Below, in pieces: positions 6,022 to 12,478 of a stretch of 12,839 bases of DNA. The DNA lies in the NCBI GenBank assembly GCA_030043255.1, contig JASHYB010000064.1:1-12839 (forward strand). Direction: 5' to 3'. Positions within the stretch are counted from its first letter, which is position 1. Each line of letters begins with the position of its first letter. Source of the stretch: Thermoplasmata archaeon. Its GTDB lineage: Archaea; Thermoplasmatota; Thermoplasmata; Lutacidiplasmatales; UBA184. Under the pieces are notes generated by a model. It had not been told where the DNA came from. It did not search any database and saw nothing but the letters and a program-made list of their open reading frames with translations. The position numbers were made by a program, and so were the translations under genes.

Positions 6022-7341
6022 CTACGAGGAGATCGTGACGGACGCCAGGGCCTGCTGGTCGAGGCCCTGGAGCTCCGCCGTCAACGGCACGAAGCCCACC
6101 TGGCTCAGGTAGTTGGACGCCTGACCGTAGGAGATCACCCACTGTTCGAACTGCACCACGTACGCCTGGTGCGACGGGCTCGCCGGGCTCTCCTTGATCA
6201 GCGTGTACTCGAGGTTGGTGATCGGGTACGGGGTCGGGTTGGCCGTCGTCGGGTCCGAGCCGCCACCGCCGGTCGCCCAGGTCGTCGCGCCCGCCGGGCT
6301 GCCGCCCAGGATCAGGCTGACGGCCAGACCGTAGTTGGTGTAGTTCAGCTGCTCCAGGCCGAGGTTCGCGTCGTAGCTGACGTTCTGGGTCGACCAGAGG
6401 ATGTAGTTCTTCGCCGCCGACGGGTTCGCGGTGACGTTGCCACCGGCCGCCGTGTTGGAGAGGTTGTCCCCCAGCTTCGCGTAGCCGAGGCCGTCCTTCA
6501 CGGCCGAGGCCATGTAGCTGATGCCGACGTAGCCGAGGCTGTCCGTAACGGAGGCCAGCTTGGTGACCACGCCCGCGTTACCGTCGCCGGAGGCGAAGCC
6601 GTCCGCCGGCGAGATCGTCTGGAACGCCTTGGTGGAGTTCCCGTAGAGCCAGCCCTTGTAGGACATGTCGCAGTACGTCGAGAAGATGTACGTGTCCCCG
6701 CTCGAGTCCGAGCGCACGACCGGCACGATTGCGGCGTCCGGGAGCGTGACCCCGGGGTTCGCGTACTGGATCTCCGGGTCGTTCCACATCGTGATGGTGC
6801 CGTCGTAGATCTGCGCGAGGATCGAGCCGTTCAGGTTCAGGTGCACGCTCGCGAAGCTCGACCCCAGGTTGTACATCACCAGCTGCGAGGAGATCGCGAC
6901 CGGTACGTCCACGACGCCGAGCGTCGAGAGCGTGTAGGCATCCGACGCCCCGATGTCGATGGTGCCGGCCTCCGACTCGCTCTGGCCCTGCCCGCTCCCA
7001 CCGCCGGACGGGCTGATGGTCACGTGCGAAGCGACGTGGCTGGTGTAGTTCGGTCCCCAGATCTCGATCATCGGCTCGAGCAGGGTCGAGCCGGTTTCCG
7101 TAATGTCGACCGTGCTGGTGGTCGTCTTGGTGAGGTACGCCCCCAGGACGTAGCCTCCACCCAATCCCACAACGAGCAGCACGACGGCGATCGCGATCGC
7201 CATCCCCGCTCCGAACTGGCGCGCACGCTTGCGCGTCGGCCCGGTGGACGGGCTCGTCGAGGACATTCCCCCGGTCGGAGGCGCGCTCGACCCGCTCGGC
7301 GTTGCGGTCGAGGGCGTCCCGCTGTTGCTCTGGCCACTCAT
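6022..7341 (-). CDS. pstS: phosphate-binding protein PstS, membrane-anchored
   Basis: The extracytoplasmic phosphate receptor of the Pst transporter. From the ATG at 7341 it has 439 residues: a Ser/Thr/Pro/Gly-rich N-terminus with a basic cluster TRKRAR (36-41), one hydrophobic helix (about 43-70) with no lipobox cysteine, then the binding domain. Phosphate-site motifs are ETGSTLLEP (82-90), GSGQGQSESEAGTIDIGASD (115-134), GTITMWNDPEI (181-191) and RSDSSGDTYIF (210-220); QVGFVPL near 414-420 is also PstS-like. The start at 7341 has GAGGTG nine bases upstream (7351-7356); the longer form beginning at 7416 would start almost at the predicted transcript start and adds an uncharacteristic Arg-rich stretch. 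It is first in the operon. The lack of a lipid-attachment cysteine suggests anchoring by the uncleaved helix. Confidence 0.95.
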   Translation of the reverse strand: MSGQSNSGTPSTATPSGSSAPPTGGMSSTSPSTGPTRKRARQFGAGMAIAIAVVLLVVGLGGGYVLGAYLTKTTTSTVDITETGSTLLEPMIEIWGPNYTSHVASHVTISPSGGGSGQGQSESEAGTIDIGASDAYTLSTLGVVDVPVAISSQLVMYNLGSSFASVHLNLNGSILAQIYDGTITMWNDPEIQYANPGVTLPDAAIVPVVRSDSSGDTYIFSTYCDMSYKGWLYGNSTKAFQTISPADGFASGDGNAGVVTKLASVTDSLGYVGISYMASAVKDGLGYAKLGDNLSNTAAGGNVTANPSAAKNYILWSTQNVSYDANLGLEQLNYTNYGLAVSLILGGSPAGATTWATGGGGSDPTTANPTPYPITNLEYTLIKESPASPSHQAYVVQFEQWVISYGQASNYLSQVGFVPLTAELQGLDQQALASVTISS

Positions 7342-7426
7342 CCGTTTGTTCACCTCTGTGTGTTCGGCGTCTCCATGGCGCCGTTCCCGACGCCCATATA
7401 CCGCCGGCGGGCCCAACCCGGGTTCG

Positions 7427-7438
7427 ATTATATAGAAA
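7427..7438 (-). promoter_or_regulatory. TATA box of the pst operon
   Basis: On the minus strand TTTCTATATAAT is a good archaeal TATA element in otherwise GC-rich DNA. Transcription would begin near 7405, leaving a leader of about 60 nt before the pstS ATG at 7341. The same AT-rich island may also serve truA in the opposite direction. Confidence 0.65.
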
Positions 7439-7444
7439 GTGAAT

Positions 7445-7460
7445 TTAGACTATATTCTAA
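7445..7460. promoter_or_regulatory. 16-bp near-palindrome upstream of pstS, candidate Pho operator
   Basis: TTAGACTATATTCTAA is a palindrome except for one central mismatched pair. It lies just upstream of the TATA/BRE region of pstS, a position typical for archaeal activators, and within the divergent pstS-truA interval. Its first half shares TAGACTATA with the abrB-phoU promoter at 1907-1915; the 16-bp windows match at 11 positions. The sequence is seen directly; the regulatory role is inference. Confidence 0.55.
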
Positions 7461-7569
7461 TTCATAGTGCTGTGAATGTGACGGCGTCGCACGACCCGCC
7501 CCGCTCGGCGGAGAACGACCCCCTCGGCGTCATTACGGAGGGGACGGTCCGGGCGATACGACCCGCTGG

Positions 7570-8406
7570 TTGGTCCGCTTCGGCTACGACGGCTCCGGAT
7601 TCTCCGGATGGGCACGGCAACCCGGGGCCCGGACCGTCGAGGGGCTCCTGCGCGAGGGGATCCTGGCAAAGCACGCTGCCCCGGACCTGGCGGCTGCTCA
7701 GTTGGCCGTGGCCAGCCGGACCGACCGCGGGGTGAGCGCTCGGGGGAACGCCCTCGCGCTCGTCTCCCCTCTCGCCGCTTCGTCCCTCCTGCGACGGCTG
7801 AACGCGATCTCCCCGGAGCTGTTCTTCACCGCAGCCTCTACCGTCCCGCCGGAGTTCCGCGTCCGCCACGCGGCGCGGAGAGTCTACCGCTACTTCGAGC
7901 CACAGCCACCGTCCGACGCTCCCGGGAACGGTCGTGCCCTGTCGCTCTTCCGTGGCCGGATCGACGTGCGATCGTTCGGACGAGGTGTGGGTACGGGCTC
8001 TCCGACGTGGCGTGAGCTCGAGTCGGTCACCCGGGCCCGGCACGGAGACGGCTCGGTCATCGAGGTCCGCGCTCCGTCCTTCGTCTGGGGCGAGGTGAGG
8101 AAGATCGTCGGCGCCCTGCGTGAGGTCGCGGCAGGACGCCTCCCGCTCGCGGAACTGCAGGCTGCGCTCGCGGGGCGTCGGCGCCTCACCCTTCCGATGG
8201 CCGAGCCCGAGGGGCTGGTCCTGTGGGACGTGGAATACGCCCTGCCGTGGGAGACGGTCTGGCCGGGCCCGAACCGCTACCAGGCCGCCTTCTTACGACG
8301 TGCGGAGGGGACCCTGCAGCAGCGGCTCTATGCTCTCGCCTCCCTGAACGAACGAGGTACGCTCGCGGAGGCAGGCTCTCGCCTTCGGACTGCGGTCGGA
8401 GGCTAG
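7570..8406 (+). CDS. truA: tRNA pseudouridine synthase TruA
   Basis: A 278-residue enzyme that converts uridine to pseudouridine in the anticodon arm of many tRNAs (TruA/Pus3 class). The N-terminal strand VRFGYDGSGFSGWARQPGARTVEG is the family opening. The catalytic loop is ASRTDRGVSARG with the nucleophilic aspartate at Asp52; the family form is RTDxGVxA. Later motifs are LNAISPEL, FRVRHAARRVYRYFE and, in the C-terminal half, RAPSFVWGEVRKIVGAL, matching the conserved F-x-x-x-x-VR-x-hydrophobic segment of TruA. No in-frame ATG or GTG exists near the start. TTG at 7570 is the best fit to the family N-terminus; GGAGGGG lies 26 bases upstream, rather far, so the start is uncertain. It diverges from pstS and its stop overlaps that of the S53 peptidase on the other strand. 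Confidence 0.88.
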   Translation: MVRFGYDGSGFSGWARQPGARTVEGLLREGILAKHAAPDLAAAQLAVASRTDRGVSARGNALALVSPLAASSLLRRLNAISPELFFTAASTVPPEFRVRHAARRVYRYFEPQPPSDAPGNGRALSLFRGRIDVRSFGRGVGTGSPTWRELESVTRARHGDGSVIEVRAPSFVWGEVRKIVGALREVAAGRLPLAELQAALAGRRRLTLPMAEPEGLVLWDVEYALPWETVWPGPNRYQAAFLRRAEGTLQQRLYALASLNERGTLAEAGSRLRTAVGG

Positions 8407-9956
8407 GCGGGCCCTAGGACGTTCAGCAGCGATGCTCCCTTGGGGCTACCGAGCCCGGTGCAGGCGTCCCAGCCCGGACCGGCCGGCCAGTAGCCGTTGT
8501 TGCCCGAGACGATGTCCCGGAACGGGACCTCCCCGGCAGCGTAGATCGCGGGCTGGAACATCCCGAGGGACCGACCGAGAGCCTGGTTGAGCCGTGCGAT
8601 CAGGGCGGCCCAGAGCGGTGCCACCGCGCTGGTCCCGCCGACGACGAGGTCCTTTCCGTCGACGCGGACGGCGTACCCGGTCAGCGGGTCGGCGTTGCCG
8701 CTCACGTCCGGCACGCCTCGGCCGACGAACTGGGTGTTCGGTTGAGGGGGCACCTTCGCCGCGCTCTGGTAGCTAGGCAGCGGGAAGATCCGGCTCACGC
8801 CGCCGCCGGTCGCGCCGTCGCCGGAGGCCAGCTCGTTCCAGACCACTTCGCTCGAGATCGTGGCACCGCTGACGTTGAGGCGGGTGCCCCCGCAGCCGAG
8901 GACCGGCGGCAGGCAGGCCGGGAGGTCGACCTCGAGCTGGCCGCCCGACGCGCCGTCGGTGGCGCCGTTGTCGCCCGCCGCGGCGGTCACCGATACCCCC
9001 AGCGCGGCCGCGTCGGAGACGAACTCGAGCATCGTGTTGGCCGCCTGGGAGGTCCAGCTCGTCTCGGGACCTCCCCAGCTGATGGAGACGACGTCCGAGG
9101 GGGCCTCCGTAGCGTGGACTGCGGTGCTCACGGCGTCGATGAACCCCTGGTCGGTGTTCGGCGCGAAGTAGACCACGATCCGCGCGCCCGGGGCCACCGA
9201 GCCGGCGACCTCGATGTCGAGCATCACCTCGGCGTCGGTGTTCGGGTTCGCGCCGGGCTGGTTCGCCCCGCCGTCGACCGACACGGCGGTCACCGAGGGA
9301 GCGGAGATCTCGAGCCCTTCGAAGTACGTCGCGAGGTCGGCGGGGGCATACCCCCCACCGAGCTCGACGAGGGCGATCGTCTGGCCGCTGCCGTCCAGCT
9401 GCGCCGGGAACCCGTAGAGGCTGGCCACCTGCGGCGGCGTGAAACTGGACGACGGGGTCGTCGAGGGGATCCGAACGTGCGGGACCGCCACCGGACGATC
9501 GTCGAGACCGAGCACCGCCGTCACGACCTGCGCGAGTGACGCCGGAACGGTCAGCGGACCGGCGAGGGTCCGGTAGCCGCCCCGTGGAGAACTGTACCGG
9601 CAGAGTGGCGTCCCGAACGCCCGCTGCATCTGCTCGGCCGTGCCGGACAGCAGCAGGCTCCGCGGCGATGGCACTGTCTCGGCCACCGTCAACCCGAATT
9701 CGCGAGCGAACGCTCGGACCAGGTCGAGGTCCTCGACGCTTGCCCCGTGCCGGCGCGCGAACTCGGTCCGGGGCACGCGGGCGGTTCGTACGCCCCGCCG
9801 GTAGGCGAAGGTGGTGGTCGGCGGCAGCGGCCGCCGGCGTCGAACTACGACAGTCACCTCGATGTGTTCCGCCGGGGCAATCTCGCCGCCCACGGCCGAC
9901 CCGGGGATTGGCGCTTGCACGCTACCCGACAGTCGCACGCGATCTCCGAGGGCCAC
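8403..9956 (-). CDS. S53 family serine-carboxyl peptidase (kumamolisin/sedolisin type) with prodomain
   Basis: A 517-residue preproenzyme of the acid-active S53 clan. Residues 1 to about 165 form the activation prodomain, with IEVTVVVRRRRPLPP (32-46), the segment FGLTVAETVPSPRSLLLSGTAEQMQRAFG (87-115) and a linker near 155-170 where processing would occur. The catalytic domain follows: Glu243 and Asp247 in AEVMLDIEVAGSVAPGA, oxyanion Asp329 in AAAGDNGATDG, and the nucleophile Ser443 in GGTSAVAPLWAAL. The C-terminal calcium loop has RDIVSG (480-485) and PGWDACTGLGSPKG (494-507). The start is GTG at 9956, with AGGAG nine bases upstream; the frame is open farther 5' but that region does not look like protein. 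No convincing signal peptide is visible, although family members act outside the cell. Peptide breakdown at low pH is the known family role. Not in an operon. Confidence 0.93.
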   Translation of the reverse strand: MALGDRVRLSGSVQAPIPGSAVGGEIAPAEHIEVTVVVRRRRPLPPTTTFAYRRGVRTARVPRTEFARRHGASVEDLDLVRAFAREFGLTVAETVPSPRSLLLSGTAEQMQRAFGTPLCRYSSPRGGYRTLAGPLTVPASLAQVVTAVLGLDDRPVAVPHVRIPSTTPSSSFTPPQVASLYGFPAQLDGSGQTIALVELGGGYAPADLATYFEGLEISAPSVTAVSVDGGANQPGANPNTDAEVMLDIEVAGSVAPGARIVVYFAPNTDQGFIDAVSTAVHATEAPSDVVSISWGGPETSWTSQAANTMLEFVSDAAALGVSVTAAAGDNGATDGASGGQLEVDLPACLPPVLGCGGTRLNVSGATISSEVVWNELASGDGATGGGVSRIFPLPSYQSAAKVPPQPNTQFVGRGVPDVSGNADPLTGYAVRVDGKDLVVGGTSAVAPLWAALIARLNQALGRSLGMFQPAIYAAGEVPFRDIVSGNNGYWPAGPGWDACTGLGSPKGASLLNVLGPA

Positions 9957-10342
9957 TCCCCCCCACTCCTGCCCGCTCGGCCTCGAAGTCGACCTTCGGC
10001 CTCGTAGCCCGCTCGAGCACAGAGAGCATTCGCCCGCATAGGTTCTCGGCCGATGCGTGTGGACTGTACGCGGCCGAGCCGTGTACGGCTGCCATCCCGA
10101 TGGAACTCCAGTGAAACGGATTCCGCTCGATCGGACCCTACGAACCCAGGACTCAAGATGAACGAGGCCGCCGGCGAGGCATCCGCCCGTGAGCCCACCG
10201 ATGCTGAAAGTACAGGAGGCTTCGGCGAACTGGGCCCCATCGGCGACAACAGGCCGGCCCTCCGGAACCGGCCTGCCCTGAAGTAGACGTTCCACGCTCA
10301 GCAGCTCCGTAATGTAACCTGCCGCGTTCCGCACCCAACGAG
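9957..10342. other. intergenic region between divergent S53 and propeller genes
   Basis: About 386 nt holding the 5' regions of both neighbours. Features seen: a bulged inverted repeat at 9979-10001 (GGC and CGAAG against CTTCG and GCC, bulge of 2), a possible 42-codon frame from ATG 10158 to TAG 10286 without ribosome site or recognisable product, a hairpin at 10250-10275, and a weak TATA-like GTAATGTAAC around 10308-10317 that would place a transcript start near the propeller gene's GTG, consistent with a leaderless message. No convincing TATA was found for the S53 gene. I cannot support a gene here. Confidence 0.5.
10250..10275 (+). repeat. 8-bp perfect inverted repeat (hairpin)
   Basis: CAGGCCGG (10250-10257) and CCGGCCTG (10268-10275) around a 10-nt loop, upstream of the propeller gene. 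It is not followed by a T-run. It may be structural chance in GC-rich DNA or a leader element. Confidence 0.4.
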
Positions 10343-12478
10343 GTGACCTCGACGGCTAAGTACAGGAAGGCCGTGAGCGCCCTGGCCAGCGCTAGACCCA
10401 TCGCGCTGACGGTCGTGGGTCTCCTTCTTGTGCTGGTGCCGAGCGCCGGGGTCCTGTCCGCCTACGCCGGGACGACACACTCGCCCTCACTAGTCGAACT
10501 CTCCGGTAGCCGCCGCGATTCCTCGCCGTTACTCGATTCCGCCGACATCGCGCCTTCGCTGGAGCCGAGGCAGCCGTCGGTCGGTTCGATTCCCGTCGGA
10601 GCTACCCCCGACGCCGTGGGGTACGACCCCGCGAACGGGGATGTCTACGTGGCTAACGGGGGCTCGGACAACGTTACGGTCATCAACGCCACGCAGGGCG
10701 AGGTCGTTGTCTCCATCTCAGTTGGCGCCTATCCTGACGGCATAGCGTATGATGCCGCGAACGGCAACATCTACGAGGTCAACGATGTGTCGGACAACGT
10801 CTCTGTGATTTGTGGCGCGACCAACGCGGTCATCGCGACCGTTCCCGTGGGGGCAGCCCCTTACGGCGTGGCCTACGATGGAGCGAATGGCTACATCTAT
10901 GTGGCCGACAACGGTTCCAACAACGTCACGGTCATCAACGGCACGTCCAACGAAGTGCTCGCGCAAATCCCGGTGGGTGGTGGGCCTCACGGCATCGCCT
11001 ACGACCCGGCGAACGGCGACCTCTATGTCGCGAACTGGCTCACCAACAACGTGACGGTGATCAACGGGACAACGGAGTCGGTCGCCGGTTCCGTCGCGAT
11101 GGGTCCGGGCGACCTCAACCTGGATGGCGTGGCATACGACGGAACGACCGGGGACGTCTACGTGACCAACGCTATCGATGGGGGCGACCAAGGTGTCGCG
11201 GTCGTCAACGGGACTCCGGGCAGGCTCGTCGGTTGGATTCCCGTCGGCGCCGGCCCCGTAGGGATAGCTAGCGACGCGGCGAACGGGTACCTGTACGTGG
11301 CCAACTGGGACTCCAACGACCTGAGCGTCATCGAGACTGCTACGGAGACGGTCGTCGGGTCCCTTCCGGCAGGCTCCGAACCGATTGCCGTGGGGTACGA
11401 CAGCACGAACCACTTCCTCTACGTGGCGGACGAGGCATCCGACGCGGTTTCGGTATTGACGCCCTCGGTGTACCCGGTCACTTTTGCGGAGAATGGACTG
11501 CCCCTGGGTTCGGAGTGGTACGTGAACGTTTCGGGCCAACCTTCTCGGAACGCCACGGGATCTTCGGTCACGATGTACCTGTTGAACGGCAGCTACCCGT
11601 ACTCGATCGGGTGCGCGAACGCCAGTTGGGCCGCGCCGAACGGCTCGTTCTTGGTGAGCGGGAACCCGGTCGATATCCAGGTTGCGTTCCACCTTGTCAC
11701 CTACCCCGTGACGGTGTACGAAAGCGGCCTTCCCGACAGGGCGCTCGCCACCGAAGGTTGGTCGGCCGAGGTGGGTGGAAGAGTGCAATCCACCAAGTCC
11801 AACACGTCGACGGTGCTGAGCCTACCGAACGGATCTTACGACTACCTCGTGTTCGGGCCGTCCGGGTACGTCGTGACCGCGGCCTCGACGGGCAACTGTA
11901 CGGCTATCGAACCTCGGACCGTCATCGTTTGCGGCGGGCCCTCGGAAGTCCACGCCTCCTTCGCCAAGGGTAGGACTGCCGTTCTGACGTTCGCGGCGAA
12001 GGAACTGGCCAAGAACCAGGAATGGTGCGTGGAGGTCGAACAGTTGGCGCTATGTTCCAGCGCCGAGTCGATTCGTTCCCCCTTTCTGACGGCCGGATCC
12101 TACACCTTTTCGGTCGTCTCCCCGCTCACGGGTCAGAACGTCACGGGCAAGATCGGAGAGACAACCCTGGTGTTCAGCGACGGAGTGATCCAAACGATCG
12201 TCCTCCAGAAGAACACGAAGGTTGACCTGACGTTCCGGTACGCGTACGCGGTGATCTTCACAGAAAGGGGACTCCCTGCGGGGATCACTTGGTCGGTGAC
12301 TGTCGCGGGCGTCACGGTCAGCAACCTCAGCGGGGACCCGATCCACTTTTCGTTGACGAACGGAACGCACAGCTATCACATCGGGGCTGAAGCGGGCTTC
12401 AAAGGTACGGGGCTGCCGGCACGAGCGGCTATCCGGGGCGAGCCATCGTCGGTGGCTGTTACGTTTGTGAAGAGGTAG
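10343..12478 (+). CDS. exported seven-bladed YVTN beta-propeller protein with four C-terminal GLP-type beta repeats
   Basis: A 711-residue protein of unknown precise role, probably at the cell surface. Residues 19-42 form a signal or anchor helix (IALTVVGLLLVLVPSAGVLSAYA). Residues 79-375 hold seven repeats of about 42 residues of the pattern IPVGxxPxGIAYDxANGxxYVANxxSNNVTVING, enough to close one seven-blade propeller. Residues 376-711 hold four divergent beta repeats beginning YPVTFAENGLPLGSEWYV, YPVTVYESGLP, AVLTFAAKEL and AVIFTERGLPAGITWSV; this GLP-x-G-x-x-W type is frequent in secreted Thermoplasmata proteins. Many N-x-S/T sequons (NVT, NGT, NGS) point to N-glycosylation, and a few Cys (for example 425, 518, 530, 562, 571) may pair. 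No C-terminal anchor is seen, so attachment would be by the N-terminal helix. The GTG at 10343 lacks a ribosome site; GTG 10373 after AGGAAGG is an alternative. Adhesion or envelope scaffolding is a guess. Confidence 0.82.
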   Translation: MTSTAKYRKAVSALASARPIALTVVGLLLVLVPSAGVLSAYAGTTHSPSLVELSGSRRDSSPLLDSADIAPSLEPRQPSVGSIPVGATPDAVGYDPANGDVYVANGGSDNVTVINATQGEVVVSISVGAYPDGIAYDAANGNIYEVNDVSDNVSVICGATNAVIATVPVGAAPYGVAYDGANGYIYVADNGSNNVTVINGTSNEVLAQIPVGGGPHGIAYDPANGDLYVANWLTNNVTVINGTTESVAGSVAMGPGDLNLDGVAYDGTTGDVYVTNAIDGGDQGVAVVNGTPGRLVGWIPVGAGPVGIASDAANGYLYVANWDSNDLSVIETATETVVGSLPAGSEPIAVGYDSTNHFLYVADEASDAVSVLTPSVYPVTFAENGLPLGSEWYVNVSGQPSRNATGSSVTMYLLNGSYPYSIGCANASWAAPNGSFLVSGNPVDIQVAFHLVTYPVTVYESGLPDRALATEGWSAEVGGRVQSTKSNTSTVLSLPNGSYDYLVFGPSGYVVTAASTGNCTAIEPRTVIVCGGPSEVHASFAKGRTAVLTFAAKELAKNQEWCVEVEQLALCSSAESIRSPFLTAGSYTFSVVSPLTGQNVTGKIGETTLVFSDGVIQTIVLQKNTKVDLTFRYAYAVIFTERGLPAGITWSVTVAGVTVSNLSGDPIHFSLTNGTHSYHIGAEAGFKGTGLPARAAIRGEPSSVAVTFVKR
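10577..11467 (+). repeat. tandem repeat: seven blades of about 126 bp coding YVTN repeats
   Basis: Seven consecutive units encode the propeller blades, about 42 codons each; the fifth is longer (about 48 codons) through insertions around GPGDLNLDG and the NAIDGGDQG loop. Blades 3 and 4 are closest to the consensus (GTSNE and GTTES follow the VING strand). DNA identity between units is moderate, so duplication is not very recent. Confidence 0.75.
11468..12475 (+). repeat. four divergent 77-91-residue GLP-type beta repeats
   Basis: Protein-level repeats at about residues 376-452, 453-543, 544-632 and 633-711. Each starts with a hydrophobic strand, the segment ENGLP/ESGLP/AKEL/ERGLP, a Trp-containing strand (EWYVNV, GWSAEV, EWCVEV, TWSVTV), and then a turn of the kind LLNGSYPYSI, LPNGSYDYLV, LTAGSYTFSV or LTNGTHSYHI. 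They are too divergent to be obvious at DNA level. Probably Ig-like or fibronectin-like beta sandwiches; the fold is inferred. Confidence 0.65.

Noticed and set aside
4778..6112. 444-codon + strand frame opposite pstC and pstA
   Set aside because: Its charged, Asp/Arg/Glu-rich translation is what the antisense of hydrophobic membrane genes yields in high-GC DNA; no motif, and the minus-strand genes are certain.
7415..7430. AACCCGGGTTCGATTA, resembling a tRNA T-arm or an attachment-site copy
   Set aside because: Only the GGTTCGA core matches; there is no adjoining acceptor or anticodon arm and no match to the tRNA-Glu 3' end.
5983..7467. 494-codon + strand frame opposite pstS
   Set aside because: Antisense shadow with Arg/Val-rich low complexity; pstS on the minus strand has all family motifs.
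10053..10286. 77-codon frame, with an internal ATG at 10158 giving 42 codons
   Set aside because: No ribosome site, no recognisable domain, and it overlaps hairpins in the intergenic region; not enough to call a gene.
10577..11467. Regular spacing of similar units suggested a CRISPR-like or satellite array
   Set aside because: Units are contiguous, in frame, about 126 bp and encode YVTN blades; it is a protein repeat.
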